Notes: a model not told the origin generated them from the sequence alone. Shown: positions 45,201-59,789, counted from the stretch's first letter. The stretch is DNA of 64,000 nucleotides from Sphagnum compactum (GCA_965153455.1 OZ234503.1:7966157-8030156); one strand, 5' to 3'. Numbers and translations are program-made.

Positions 45201-48200
45201 ATCCTAATTTTGGGAATTTTGGGACTCTTGACTTAAAAGTTTCAGGGAAAATGACATTTGGGTGCAGCCCCCGTGGCCGATCACAAAAAATACTACAAGG
45301 GGAAACGTGATATCTTCCCTTAAGTTTGAGCCGTGGTGAGTTTTGTGAGTCCATGTATGCCCGTGGTTCATCCATACACCAAAAGTGCTCCAACTATGCA
45401 TTAACCAACTTGTTGTCTAATTTGTGCAGATCCGTAAAAATAATTAACCCGCTTGTCACTCGTTTTAATTTTCATCTCGGAGTTTTAGCATGCCCCTTTT
45501 ACTCCAGAAATGCGGCAAACTAGGGAGCGTGCCCCAATTCCTTATTCTTCTGCTATTTTCACTTTGGGATTTGCATTTGAGTTTTTTCAAAAATTTGGGG
45601 GTGCATCAATTATTGCCAAGAAAAAAAATGGGCAAGAAGAACAATTGTGAAAAGGGGCAAAAGAGGAGACCTTTGAAAATTGGTCATTGATGGATGTCAA
45701 ACAACAAAATGTAAATTTTTTTGGCCACAATTTAATAATTGAATGTTAGAAGACTACATCCAAAATGTGAGTTAGAAAATGAACATGTTTCTTTAGAGGA
45801 GTGAACAACTTTGTTTGGGGGAAATAAGTTTAAATTAAAAGCCCCATGTTCATTGTTGAACGATAGGGCAACAATTGAAAATGTATACTAGAGAGTTTTT
45901 GGGACAAACATTGTAACCAACAATGTACAATGAGGTGACCAAATTTCAATCTTTCAAAAACTAGATTTTCAAATTTTAGTTTTTCAAAAGATAAGTTTTC
46001 AAAATTTACTCTCTTAAAAAATTAAATTTCCAGAATGTAGTCTTTTAGAAATTAGTTTCCAAAATCCATTCAATTAATACACTTCAATTTGGTTTATTTA
46101 GTTTGGTTCAATTGGTTGAAGTTTTGTGATTATGGGTAATTTTAAAAATTTAAATACATTGGTTGAAAGTATTATTTAATGAACTTATAACATTCATAAT
46201 AGCTTTCTAATTATTCATTATGAACACAAATATTATGTAACATGATTCAAAATTTGTAATGACCAATAAAAACTCTAATAAAAGTGTTGACTATTTGCAC
46301 TTGTGAATAGCCCTAAAAGATATAAGCAAGTCAAATCATTTTTAAAACTATCAAATTCAATAGAATGAGGGAAACTAAATCTTATAATAAATCACAAGCA
46401 TGATTCCACAAATAAAAAATGGTCAAATGCAACTTCAATGAAATGAAATTTGAATTTCATCAAAATGCAATGATAATATTTCTAAACTTAGAGGTTGACC
46501 ATGTTTGGTGAAGCAATCCATTTAAACAATTCATAGCTTTAACATGAAAAATGTTGAATCAATTTGAGCAATGCACATATTGAACATCAAAAACAATCGA
46601 CACTTTTTGGACAAATGATAAACTAATTAATTACGCATTTAAATTACTTAATCATGTCACGTGGTTTCATCATCTCTCATGATTTTGTTTGACCCTAAAA
46701 TAAAAGGCAAATGCTGAGAGTTGTTTGTTTCCCTTCCAATTGATTTGTAAATCCTTCTAATGATATTTGGCAATTAAAATAGTTGGCGACTTTTGTCAAC
46801 ATACTTTGAATAGTGATCAAATTTTGGCCAAGTTTTTTTCCATTTCAATTGCTTGTACGATGTTACATACTTTTGTTAGTAAATAGCAACCAAAATTTAG
46901 TTGTCTACATAAAATTATTCGGTCTTACATAATGTTGAATGGGATTAAGGTGCTCTTTTTAATTTGGTTGCTAGCTAAATTTTACCCAACAAATTGGCAT
47001 CACATATATTGCATGTTCATAGTCAAGGGTAACTAATTTATCCTTAGGCAATAGCTATTGCCCCGCTAATAATGATTCTATACATACCCTAACTTGGCTT
47101 TCAACAAACATGATAGTCGAACATGTTGGTGTCCAAACTAACATGATTGAAGTGAGATAAATATAATTAACCTTGGAGCAATGATGTAGGCCAAGTCGCA
47201 TAAGCATTTGGCCCATGTGCAAAGTCACAAAAAGGCGCACACTTTGGCCAAGTTTCCCAAGTGATGGGCTAATTATCCATCAAGTTTTTCTAAACCTTGT
47301 GGCCACCAAATGTGACCTCTGATCGAGACTCATAGGGCACCAAACATCCTGGGCGCAAGTTAGAGAGTAGGACTCAAAGTGCAAAAGGAAGCATCATGTT
47401 TGTCATTGGAAGTGCACACACTAACGTGGTCTAGCAATGTGGTCGCATAATATTTGGTGGGTATGCTTTCTCAATCTCAACATTCAATGGCTTTTCTGCA
47501 GAATGTTAGTGCATTTGTTGATGGACCTTGTGTGTAGCAACAATTTGTGAGCAGACTTGGTTGCTGCGTGTATTTCTGCTGCACACTGTGTGTTCCTGTA
47601 ACTCCTGTTCTTTGTGTGGATGCACCTGAAACAACAGGAATGACATGTCAATACAACAAATATTATGGTGAATTTGAGGAACTGAGAAAAGAAGAGCTCT
47701 AATTTTGAAGCTCAAGGTTGCACGAGAATTGAGCCAGGTGCTTGCTTGTAGTGGAGTAATGTTTAGAATTTGGAGTAATGTCTCAATTTTGAGGGACAGA
47801 GTGTTATGTGTTGGATACGATGAGAGTAAAGTGTAACTCAAGAATGTTTGAAACTATCTTTTTCACACCAAACATGTGTCTTACTCTGAAGATGTTGAAT
47901 GAGAATGTGTGATCCAATTTGACCTGCTTATTTGTTGGTATATTGTAGAATCAGAATATCAGAATGCTGTTTTTCCTGTCTAGAACCATACCGTAGTTTG
48001 TCTTATGATACTCACAGAAACTCTAGATCTGTCACAAAGGAGAGTGAATTGAGAAAACAAAAAGTCTCCTGGCAAAGAAAAATGCAGGATGTCTGTAATT
48101 TTGTAGAAGGCTGATATGACAAATTTTGTGTGGAGGAATATTGAAAGCTGCAATCTCAGAGCTGATCACAGTCATGAGCAAAGATAAAAGGAAGGGTAAT

Positions 48201-49684
48201 GGGTGTACATGTACGAAGCATAAGATTGAAGGCTCATGTCGTTCCAAAACAGAGAATTACTAGTGTAACTAGAAGGCAACATTTTGAGGTCTTCTCCATA
48301 AATTCCATGGAAGTCAAGAACTTCTTGAGCTTGAACCTGCAAACTTCTTTTGAGATGTTTTAAACACTTGTCTTAAGCACTGTGATACTTATTGGCACAG
48401 TGGGTTGTGAGAACAGAAGCAAGTCTGTGTCCCAATCCAGCGCTTTACATTTAGTGACCACCATGTTGGTTGGGTCCATGAAAGTCCAGTTATTGCTGGA
48501 GACCAGAAGGCTTCTGCAGAATTGAAGGTCAGCTGAGAATAGCTAGGGGACCATCATGGAAGTAACAACAATTGTTTGATGTTTTCTTGAGTTGGTCTCG
48601 GCAGTATAACTGCAAAACTATGTATAAACTCATGCAGAATAGAGGTGAAGAGCAGATCAAGGGAGACCTTGAAAGCAAAAATCCACACAAGAGTCATGAT
48701 CCCTCTCCTCACCACAATTTTATTCACAGTATTTCTCGATTTATTGCACATACTGGAGAAAGGATTCAAGGAGTGATGTGCACAAATATGTGAATCAAAG
48801 TCTGCACAAAGTTCTAAAATATGGGTGGGATGGACGCAGTCATACAAGGAACAATACTCACAAACCTACCAATTTCCATTTCATGAAACCATGTGCTTTT
48901 GATGATCATGGTGCAGAAATGAACAGAGAGAGCTGGTCACTTACCTCTCCCACAATGCTTCCAGCCATGATGGAATTCTGTATATCCAAACTTATTCCTG
49001 TTCCACTGAGACACATCAGAGAGAACTCTAATTCAAAGTTTAAATAATTCGAAGTATAAATTGGACATTCCCCACACAATTACACCCAGATCCATTTGAC
49101 ATTCAAAACTTTCAAGAAATTAATTTCAATCATATCAAAACTGCCACATTAACATATATAAAACAGATTCTCTCTCGAAAAAAAAAGAACCCCGAAATGA
49201 AGAAGTTGGTTACAACCTTTCATGAGTCCCAACTTCATGATTGCAGATCATAATATTATCCTCAACCTAGAGGCTCAAAGGGGAGCTCTGGAATGAGCTT
49301 GTCTTTGTTGATCATTGCCAATCTATATCTCATGGTTACATAATAATTAAAGAATATATTAAAGAATATGGCCATGCATATGGGAGGTGACAAAGGTTGA
49401 GGTTACCTTGATATCTTTTCGGACTTGATGTAAAAGGGTCGCACAGAATCAGGACACATTTGGACATCCAAACTCTAAATCACGTTAAACGAGAATCATG
49501 CCATAAGAGACAAAAGCTCCATGAATAGAGAGAAATGCTGGATCAATGATGGGATCAGACAAAGAAGACGAGCCTGAGCTCATAAGATAACTATGGAGCT
49601 ACTGTGATTCTCAATCATGCCAAAATCTGTCAAACCCACAACAAAACAAAAATTTAGTAAAAGTTTCTGTCAAGTGAGGATTTT
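42261..49684. other. Long AT-rich gene-poor interval
   Basis: I find no supported gene over this stretch. Positions 44695-45400 contain several isolated minus-strand frames (one of 135 codons) without family resemblance, next to phrases such as 'gaaagctctcgataaggg', the reverse of the 'gagagctttcc' relic seen at the left end of the window. Positions 47480-49050 are somewhat less AT-rich. A possible minus-strand exon near 48953-49015 ('SGTGISLDIQNS', 'IMAGSIVGE') ends at a GTAAGT donor, but I could not connect it to anything. Confidence 0.4.
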
Positions 49685-50035
49685 TGAAAGCATGCACATT
49701 GGGTTACTTCTATGTTTTCATGAGTGAATCCACTCTTTTCCTTCCATTGACCAAGCTCAAGAAATGTGCAACAATGGGTGTGGTTTTTTGATAAGAGGCC
49801 AATTGCTGTAGAACTTGGTGTGCCCGGCTTATTTGTGATCCCTTTGATCTCCATAAGGATGTTTGAAAACATGGACATTGGGTTCACTCCCATGTTTCAT
49901 GAATTAATCCACTCTTTCGCTTCCATTGACCAGGCTCAAAGATATCTGCAACAATGGATGTGGCTTTTGATAAGAGGCCAATTGATGTAGTAGTTGGTCT
50001 GCCCAGGTTATTATTTGTGGTCCCTTCGTGTAGGG
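49685..50035. repeat. Two-copy tandem duplication, unit ~177 bp
   Basis: Copies start near 49685 and 49863. Both contain 'acattgggtt', 'atccactctttc', 'cttccattgacca', 'caacaatgg', 'gataagaggccaattg' and 'gtgatccctt'/'gtggtccctt'. Identity looks about 80-85 percent. No coding function is evident. Confidence 0.8.
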
Positions 50036-53000
50036 TAAAATGCACCAAGCTGTGGGCTTTACCAGAATAAGGGCCCAAGTGAAATGGAGCTGAGCATGGG
50101 CCAGATTCCGCTGGAAAAAAATTCAAAGATGTGGGTTGTTTCAAAAACTGGAATGCCTGTTGGAATCTAGTAGCGTTTAGAGGACATTACTAGGACACTG
50201 GTATTGGAATTTGCTTCTTTGATTCAGACCATAAACCCCTCAAGTTTGTAGACCCAATTTTTGCAGTTGAAGAAACAACGGGGTCCAGTTGCATGCTCTT
50301 TAACTTAGTTCACACCATTACTGCACAAATGGGGGCCGTCACACACCCCAACTCCGAATTTCTTGTGAGTGTAGTCATTCTTCAGCTTGTGAAAGAAGAA
50401 TGATGATCTACTGAACTTTCCAGTGTGGTGGCCGATTACACACTCCATACTGTCAGTGCAAAGTACATAATTGGTGCAAAGTGACAATTTCTTCCAGAAC
50501 CTAGCATAATCTCTCATGAACATCAGCCATATATTCCTTTGTGTCTGGTTCTTTTGCCTTGCAAAGCCAAACCAGCCAAAGGCTACAGATCTCCCTGCAA
50601 GTTTTTTGAAGTTGAGAACTTGAATTGGTAACAAAGATCTAACAGCTCTATTGGGCTGATTTTTCTAAAATTATGGTCAGCTAAAACACACATCAATCTG
50701 TACAGTGTTGGGCAGGCAAGTCTTTTACCCTATCTACTCACCTATGATACTTACCCACTTAAGTGGATAGTCAGGAATGTTGGGTCTGTATATGGTAGGT
50801 GATATGGCTTACCCACTTAAGTAGATAGTCACCAGTGTTGGGTGCTACTATGGTATTAGACATACCATTGTGAAAGTGTATATGAAAATTGAAACTTATT
50901 TCCAATCCATGTAAGTGCAAAAGCCTAACCTTGAACGTGTATGTTTACACTTACCCACCATGTAAATTTGTGCAAATTTATGTAAAATGCGTTGAAAAGG
51001 AGAAATTTGTGCAAAACATGTCAACATGGGTGCCAATGAATAGAGCATCCCCAAAGCTTCACACTTTCTTTTTGGCGATGGGCCAATCACAGTGACCCAT
51101 TGTCAAAAAATTTTCAAAAAAGCTTTGGGATACACCACATTGACTACTTAAAATAATTATTGTGAAGCACAATAACACTTGAGCTCGTGTAAAAGCCTAT
51201 GCCAAAAATAGTGATGAATCAAGTTAGGACTGAAATTATTACTTAAGCAATGAGGTGGGGCAACATACATTCAAGAATGTGTACCCAAGATAGGGTAAAC
51301 ACACCCATCATTGAACACTAATTTATCATCGAACACCAACCCATATGTCACTCAATTTTTTTTCCAGTTCTTGTATGTTTCAAATGATTTTTACAGTTAT
51401 TGGTGAGCCAAATGGAGCTTTATAACACCTTTTTGAACTCCTGAGGTAAAGGAGCAACTAAGGAAAAGCACAAGGAGGATGTGTTATCCAAATCTTGCCC
51501 CTCCCCCTCTTTTAAAACCCATGTTGTCCTCATCTTTTGTCTATTTTGGGCAATCTAAAAAGCTATAAGTGTGACAACGGGAGCTTTACAAACTTTTTTT
51601 AAACTTTAGAGGCAATAGAACACTTTAAAAAAAAATTTAAGCTTTAATTCACAATCTATTTTAACATACCCATCACCAAACATTAACCCCCTTACTTTGA
51701 AACCCCATATGATCCTCATTTTTTGTCATTTTTGAACAATCTTCACGGCTGGTTGTGTCAAGTGAAGGCATTACACTGACTCTTTGAACCATTGAAGGCA
51801 AAATCTTCAAGGATTTTAAGCTTTCTAATACACCAAGTGTTCAATCATTAGCTTGTATACCTTATTCCCATTATCATCATAGTTTGTCCCATATAGTTTG
51901 TCCAAAAATGTCCTAAACTTTTGGTGACAATTGTCTAAAAAAAAGTACTAATCTTTCTATCTTCCAGGAAGACTAGAGCACATCCAAAAAGCAAATTTTT
52001 CTATCAAAGTTGTTGGAAAAGTCACTCTACACATTGGATGAATGTTTTTTGAATCCATCAAGCAGATGAAAGCAAAGCAAACCAAATTTGACATGTATTA
52101 AGAAGTAGGATATGTTTCCATACATATCATGAGGTTGTTGTAATAGGCATTAATTGGTGAGCACGATAGAGAGCCAAAGTATGAAGATCACGGACGTGAC
52201 TAGCTTTCATCCATAGTTATTAATTGGAGTCAGCAATCAGGATATGCTATACGCCCCAAGAGTCAAGAGTCTCCAACATAGTGTAGTGCATCTGAAAAAT
52301 AGCTGACCTTGATAAGAAAGATGGGATCCGGGGACCTTGATACAATTATTTCATTCCACTCAAATGGAGACAACACTGAAAGTACGTTGGAAATGCATTC
52401 CAGATTGAGTGTTCTTGTTTTACTAAATTACTATACAAGTTGCAATAAAGTTGTACTTCTTTAGGGAACAGAATATTTTTCAGACAATCCTGAGCCTTCA
52501 GTGTTTGTTTGAGGCCATGCCGACTTTCAAGCATGAGGTCATGCCAACTTTCAGGCATGTTGAAATTTGAGACTCTTTTTGTCTACTCTTGTAAGAGGAA
52601 CAAATCATCAAGCAATATCTTGCTAGCTAGGATTTATGCCTACCTTGCAAGTGGTTGAAATTCGAACATTGGGTTAAGGGAAACTATGGCTTTTGGGTAT
52701 GGGAAAAAGAGATTGCTCAAGATCTATCATCTACTTGTGCAGTGTGAAATGGTAGCTCTCATTAGAGGGCGGTGGTGAGTGAATGTCCGTTGTTCTAGTG
52801 CATACTATCCAACATATGTGAATCAGAAAAGCAACTTTGTTCTACCCATTTCCTAGTTTGTGGTGTTTCCTTCAACATGTTGTAAACACCCTTGCCACTC
52901 TCATCTCATTGATGCCCCACTCCAGTTGCCACTTGCTCCATTGATCCAACTTGATGAAATCACAACCATTGGGTAATTACAAAAATGGTCCAACTTATGA

Positions 53001-53390
53001 AAATACAAACTTTTGGACAATGAAGATATTTTATTTTTTATTTTTTTTGTGTAGGTAGTGAACTCTTGTGGGATGGAATCGCAAATCCAACTATGCATCT
53101 ATAACTTCACACTTGAAAACTCATTTCCAATGTGGAGATGCTATGCAAGTACCATTGATGCCTTCTACCTTCCCATTCTGTGTCCTTTGGCTACTACTTA
53201 GTTTTGAAAAGAGTGACCTCTCAAGATTCTTATCACAATATGGTAGTTAGAGACTCACAATAATTACAGTCCCCATAGTCATGATAGTATGCACCCTATA
53301 ACTTGTGCAAATTGCTACTGCCACACAACTTCTATGTGACCCAACACATATGGTGCTCAAGGCTTAAGTGGTTGGAAGGTTAACCCTAAC
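50036..53390. other. Intergenic DNA
   Basis: No gene supported. A short two-copy repeat lies at about 50745-50860 ('acccacttaagtggatagtc' / 'acccacttaagtagatagtc'). Phrases near 51580-51800 ('gggagctttacaaac', 'ggcaatagaac') resemble those at 11500-11850, suggesting relics of the same interspersed element. Confidence 0.4.
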
Positions 53391-53995
53391 AAAGAATAAG
53401 CCTCTTCCGAAGCTTGCTGGCAGCCTGACACCATTTTTAGTAGATTATCTCTTCCGAAGCTTGCTGGCAAACTGACATCAGGTAGGATATAACATTTGAA
53501 GAAGGTTGGAATTCTTTTCATCAGTGGATGATAAAAAATAATTTGAGTTTTTGGACTTGTCGTAATTATTCTGTATGGTCTGCCAACATATGCAATCCAA
53601 CTTATTGTTTGATTGTGGGACATGTTCCATTTTGCTTCATTAGTCATTGTGACCTTGGGGTCCCAGGATGCAAAAAATATCTTTGTTAGGGGGGTGGCTT
53701 AAAGATGGCTTTGCAAAAAGGAAGCAAGGATATGGTCAAGAGCAAGTATTCACAATTTTGTTGATGTCACTACATATTACATGAACCTGGCAGGAGATCG
53801 ACTATTTTTGTACCCCAAACGGTATGGTTCACAGTTGATGGAGTCTGGCTTATGTAGCAACATCATCATCACCATTAGATTTTCAACCGCATGCCACTAG
53901 ATAGACTATCCTTTACTCAGTGGATATAGATCACAGTTAATGCAGACGGGCTTCCGAAGCAACATGAGGCCCTTAGATTGCCAACCACATGCAAA
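53391..53995. repeat. Two local tandem duplications
   Basis: Around 53398-53480 a ~53-bp segment containing 'ctcttccgaagcttgctggc' occurs twice. Around 53815-53995 a ~115-bp segment with 'tatggttcacagttgatg'/'tatagatcacagttaatg' and 'caaccgcatgcca'/'caaccacatgcaa' occurs twice. Neither carries an open frame of note. Confidence 0.65.
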
Positions 53996-56900
53996 TTGGA
54001 TTACTGCACCCGCCCATGATATTTTATAACAAGTCTAAGGTGGTGCAATTCTGTAGGGTAAAGCCCTAAGTGAATGGGCTTTATCCCGTGTAAAAATCCA
54101 TGTCATGTTTCTTGGTTTCGATTTCTCTTTTAGCAGTTAGGCATATTTTCTTTCCCAGCTCCAAGAACCTTTGTTTCTTCAAATTCAGCAGATGGCAATC
54201 CACCCATAAAACTGAAATTGGTACCTCAAGTAGGTGAGGGACTACTAGTAGCAAACCACCTAGACCAATCATTACGATGGGCCAATCAGAAACACGAGTA
54301 GCAGTTAGATCATATTTATTTCACTCTTTTCTATAGGTGGACACCGCTGCTGTGCCTTCTACCAGCGAACGGCAACCTGCGCAATTATGCTGAGCCAAAA
54401 CCATTTTCCTGAGCCAAACTTGCATATGTTGGATTTTCTGCATCCAATTTTACTGTGCAGGATCACATACCGAGCACTGCTGAAGATGCTCCAACTTCGT
54501 AGAATGGCAAAAACTTATCCAACCTTGAATTAATTCTCTTAAATCATCAGATTAGTCAAATTATCCGTGGTGGTTTATTTCACATAACTAATTTTAGTTT
54601 TAGAACTTTAGGTGAACGTTTTGCTTAGTTCAAATTATTTTCTTAGATAACATGTTTGGTGTTTGCACTAGTGTTTGGCCAAAGTCTTGAACCTAGATCA
54701 GGTTGTGGTCCCTTCTATTTAATTTTCTTTTTCAAGTTGTCTAGCCATATAAATTCAAGTTTTTTTTAAAATGCATCAATCAAGCGCTATTTTGACGTTG
54801 TGACAATTCAACCATGGGCAAACTTTATAGGATAAATTGTGATAGGGTTGGGTGCATGCTATATCACCAAACAAAATAAGAATGAGGTTGTATCACCAAG
54901 ACCTCTATTGTAGGTCTAACTCAAGGGACCTACCATTAATTCAATGGACTAATGTTAGGTCATTGACCTACTAGAAGGTGGCTACCAACTCATTGGCTCC
55001 ACCTTCCATGAACTCAATGAATTGGGTGCCAATTCATATTAGTTCCCCATTCCCCCTTGCCATGAAGACAAAAAGAGAGAGAAAAATAAAAGACGTGTGT
55101 TTCTTCATTGGTTCCTACCTTGTCTTATTTTTCGCCATGATTTTTTTTTTTTGAAATTTTTTTTGTTGAAAGGTTCAAAATTAAAAAATGACTGTTTGAA
55201 AGTTGTAAATTGAAGAGAAAATTTGATTTGGAAATCACCGTATGATATAATAAAAAGTATTAATAATGTTTTGTTTCACTAGATGATAAAAACAATTGTT
55301 TTCAATATTTTGCTTAAAAGTCAATAAAAAACTTGATCATAATCATCAAGTTAGAAAATTTCAAAATTAATAATTTAGTCCAAAATTAAGTAAATATATT
55401 ATCTATGTTTTTTCCAAAAACATTTCTACACTAGTAAGCCATTTTCATGAACGTGAGTACCTATATATTAGGCAAGTTATTTATTTTAATTGGGTGTAAT
55501 ACAAATGGAACCAAACTCAGTCTTAAATCAAACTGGGCTTCAAAATTTTGTGGAAGTCTTCAAAACTAAAAGTTTTATAAATCCCAAAAATTGGTCTCCG
55601 AATCGCACTGGACATTAGATATAAACCAAAAAAAGGAAAAAGGAAAAAAAGGAAAAAAAAAGAAGAGGCTAAAACCTAGAACCAAGGTTCCTTTCCAAAA
55701 TCAAGAACTGGAAAACACTGGTTTGCACATAAATTTCTGAAGTTGCTTTTCTCTAACTGATACCCAGTTAATTTGCCCAATTTCCAGCTACACTCAAATT
55801 GGGGATTAAACATGGAATACAGGGTGAAACTAGGGTCCAAACACAGGGAGACTTTAAGGATAACTTTGTTTGTTGTCACTGTTTTTTTCCCCTAACTGCC
55901 TCCAAAAAGGTCTACCATGAGCCTTTTTTGGGCATGTAGATTGCAATAAAGGAATTGCTTTCTCAACAGAAGAAGATAGATTTTGTGAGTTTTGGGGGTT
56001 CATCGTTCTTCACATGGGTGAAAAAGATTCCAATGAGCTTTGATTAATTTTTGTTGTGTGTGTATTGCAATGTGCATTTTATATAATACCTCCGGGAGTC
56101 AGCTAAGGGATAACTTTCATGTGGTGACATGCCACATGGAAACTCTATCTTCCTAAAAGGGTAACCCACGCAAGGAAACTTAATAGAGTTAGGTCCCAAA
56201 CAAAAGTTGGGGGAGATCCTTTATTATTAGACATCCAAGTTGATATGATATGTATATAGCACGAGGTCATTTAAAGCATATACTAACACGGGGGGTGGAT
56301 GACACAAATCAAATCATTTGGACAATCTATGTAACAATTTCACTTGGTGGCATTCGGACAATGATTGACCAACGTGGTTGTGCTTCATTTAGGGTTAAAG
56401 TAAAGGCTTTTATGTGGGATCTCAAAAGTTGGCTTCCCTGTGTACAGAGTCTAAAGGATGGATAAGTGAGTGAGTGAGTGATGCAAAAAAAAGTAAAGGA
56501 GATTCACCAAAACAAATTGGGTTTTTTTTTGGGAGTGTGGGGGGATTCATTGTGCACTAGAGCCACAGATGACAAAGCCCACCATTTCAATTTTTCATCC
56601 AACAGTCATACAGGATACACATGAGTCTTAAGTTATCACATTTGGCCATCACATTTGACATGTATTGGAATGGACAAATCCTCAACAATAACAGACAAAC
56701 CCCAGCTAGATATGAACAACAGGCTATGATGAATGAGCATCATGACACACTAGGTGGTAAGCTCGGAAGTGATGAATCAATTGAAAATCAACTAAGGGTG
56801 CACTTGAAGGCAACTTGCACATACGATGCAAGGAATGTGAATTTTGTTGTAACGTGCAAATTAACAAAATTTTGTGATTGGGAATGAAAGCAAACAAGGG

Positions 56901-58299
56901 TACAAGGAAGCCTCCTTGGTGACATAAGAAATATAATCTACACAAGCACTTCAAGAGTTTAAGACTAGGGCCCAATTTAAAAGCCATACACGGAGAAAGA
57001 CCAATTTGAAACAACGCATCCCCATCCTCCCATTTTTGGCTCACTTTGTTGTTGGGATTTAAAGGCCTTAATGTAGGGATCAAAAAGCAAGTAGACAAAA
57101 TGTAGTGATTATTATATGTGAGGTCCTTTGGTGGTGTTGGCTCCAAGTTTGAACCAAGAAAAGTTAAACCATCTAAACATCACTTCAGACCAAAGCTATG
57201 GTATGTATAAGTGTTGCGTTTTGTTTTGATGGGTCATATTAGGGTATGCACATCTTGGTATGTAAAATTGGAACCAATGGGTAGATTTTTTTGGAAAACT
57301 CAAGAAGTACCCTTATTAGCTGTTTGCCTCCATCCATGCTACTAGCCTCCATCCATGCTACTAGTGCACTTAACCATACACAGAGCTGCCCCTCTTGAAG
57401 GACTCCTAAAACCAAAAAAGAAAAAAAGAGTGTGATTCTAGGTATGTATATGTCTTTGGTAAACTTTCATAACAAGTTAGGTCTTAGGTCTTTGATCAGG
57501 ATTGTAACAACAAAATAAGGGCAGGCTGCCAAGGGAATGAAGAGTGCATAGCTTCAAGATTTAAAGATTTAAGAAATGTGACATCTTTGTGAGCCTAAGT
57601 CCACCAGACCTAGTTACCGTTCTCTTTTTTGGAACTTGGAATTTTTTTTTCCTCATTTTAAATAGAATCACAATGTGAGTATTTGATACCAGGATGTATA
57701 CACTATCTCATACGAGGTTGTATGAGGCTATTGCCTATGCATACCTAGGATCCCTGAAAACATGTACATTATTATGTTCATATTCAGTTACAAATTGAAA
57801 AAAAGCCCTTAATACCAAATACCCAACTGGTATGTTGAAATGGACATACCCAATCAACATGGGTATGTATGTGGGTGGTGGATTCCATATGTGATAAGAT
57901 GAGATCAAATCCATATGACAATGTGAAATGAAGCTGACATCTTTAGAGGATTGCTAGACTTTGTGGTTTCAATCCAATTGCCTTTTATTTATTTATCATT
58001 ATTATTATGGCACAAATGGAGAGAATTCATTGCAGACCCAAAACAAAGAAGGAATGTGGGAGCAGCCAACCCCAGACCGGTTTGTATTTTATAAAAAATA
58101 CCCACAATTGCCACTTATTGTAACTGGTCATGGGTGGTTTACAGCACTACTTAATCTTTCATCCGTCTCTTATTAGGCATAGCATATAGTATGGTTGGGG
58201 CTTCACACTTTCTCAAACCTATTGAGGAGCCTGCCTTCCTGTTCAGCAAAGTTCGGAATAAGCAACATGAATGATGTGTTGCCTCTCCAGTCTATTACC
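53996..58299. other. AT-rich intergenic DNA
   Basis: No gene supported. Scattered short frames (for example 56621-56887 plus and 56724-57146 minus) overlap each other on opposite strands and match nothing I recognise. A/T homopolymer runs are common (for example near 55141-55165). Confidence 0.4.
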
Positions 58300-58435
58300 A
58301 TAGTCCAGCAGACCATCCCAGATCCCTCTTTCCATACTAGCTCTATCCCACATGTTACTATGGAAGACCAAATGATTGCCATTGATCCAGTTCGATCCCA
58401 CATGTTACTATGGAAGATCAAATAATTGCCGCCAA
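58300..58435. repeat. Two-copy tandem repeat, unit ~59 bp
   Basis: The phrase 'tcccacatgttactatggaa' followed by 'gaccaaatgattgcc' / 'gatcaaataattgcc' occurs twice in succession (about 58348-58382 and 58396-58430), with related sequence between. It is non-coding in appearance. Confidence 0.7.
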
Positions 58436-58779
58436 TCCAATCCAAATATATCCCATATGGGTAACGAATTATGCCCTTAAGCAAAGACCAAAGGCAACTA
58501 AATCTTATTAACCCATGCCACAATCAAAACTAAGAGCATCTGATGTGCAGTTGGAGTCAGGGGGAGGAGACTTAAGATGATTTTCTATGATACAGAAAAG
58601 TGAAAGCACTCTCCCATTGCCTTTTGGACACACACACATGAGCTCTCAATTTCCATGTGAAACTAATACAGTCATGTAGACCAAAAGTGAGCCCAATTTT
58701 CATGTTTTGTGCTGTTTCAAACTCTTTCCAAAATGGGAGGAATGTGTGAGCTTGAGTGCACTTCTTTTCAATCCCCAAA

Positions 58780-59000
58780 ATTTCCTGGTTCATGGCAAGG
58801 TGGTGGCTGGTTCTTGGAGTTTTTTAATAACCTGCAGGTTCCGGGTATTTGGAAAAAAAATCAGAATCCAAGAACCAGGCAGGTCCCCCCTATTTGAAAA
58901 ACCAGAGTCAAAGAACCAGTTGGTTTTGGGCACTTGAAAAATAGTCGGAATCAAAGAACCACCGGGTGTCAGTTATTCCAAAACCCTTGGAGAACCGCAG
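58780..59000. repeat. Three- to four-copy degenerate repeat, unit ~50 bp
   Basis: Units carry 'ttggaaaaaaaatcaga', 'atccaagaaccaggc', then 'ttgaaaaaccagagtcaaag' and 'aaccagttgg', then 'ttgaaaaatagtcggaatca' and 'aagaaccaccggg'. Similar wording occurs at 13080-13150, so it belongs to a dispersed family. An 11-base G run follows at 59046-59056. Confidence 0.65.
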
Positions 59001-59045
59001 GGTTTCATGAAAGAACCAGGGGTTATTTGACCTGGTTTTTTTTTT

Positions 59046-59056
59046 GGGGGGGGGGG
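59046..59056 (+). repeat. G homopolymer
   Basis: Eleven G follow a T run and precede further T. The stretch is low complexity and its length may be imprecise. Confidence 0.7.
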
Positions 59057-59789
59057 TTTTTTCCGAGTTCAAGCCCGGTGGGGGTGGGTATACCATGGAA
59101 ACTCTATACGTCAGATATTCAAGACAGTTTTCATAGCTCAGATAACAAACTTCAGCAATTTTGTCACAAAAGAATCTCTATAGAAAGGGGTATGCTCATA
59201 GGCTCATTTTGCTCTCACACTCTTGACACGGGCAAAGTGCAACAAAAGAAAAACAAGAACAGATCCAAATACTATATGATCCAGAGCTCGTAACTTTGAG
59301 ATCTGATCGACCAAAATATCGTTTCGGATATCACAATTTTTAATATCCGGCTTGATATTTTGAGGTTTGATATCCGAAAATTTTCTGAACCATTTACCCA
59401 ACATTGCTATATATATACCCTGTCTAACCTCGGCCAGGGTTTGGTCCAAAACCAAAGAATCACCCAACACTGGTTCTCTGTTTCCCACAAGTGTTCTTCT
59501 CTCTTATCCAACCAATGACATCATAATTCTAGCTTTCAAAGATTTTGAATGCTAGTTCTCCCAATCCTGGATTGACCATGTCCCCAAGACACTAAATAGA
59601 ATTAAGTTATCCGTAAAGTGGACCCCAATTGGGCCGCACTTTCACCTGCTCGTTTTCTCCTCGTCCCCTAACTTGTGTTATGCGTCTAAACTGTCCAAAT
59701 AAGGGACCAAAATGGGGGGGAAACCCAGCATGGGATCCCTAAACCGAGCACAACAACATTTTTTTTTGTCAAGTATGGGGTGCCCACCT

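Noticed and set aside
48953-49015. Minus-strand exon with GTAAGT donor ('IMAGSIVGE')
   Set aside because: A single short stretch with a good donor, but no partner exon in a consistent phase could be found in 47500-48950.
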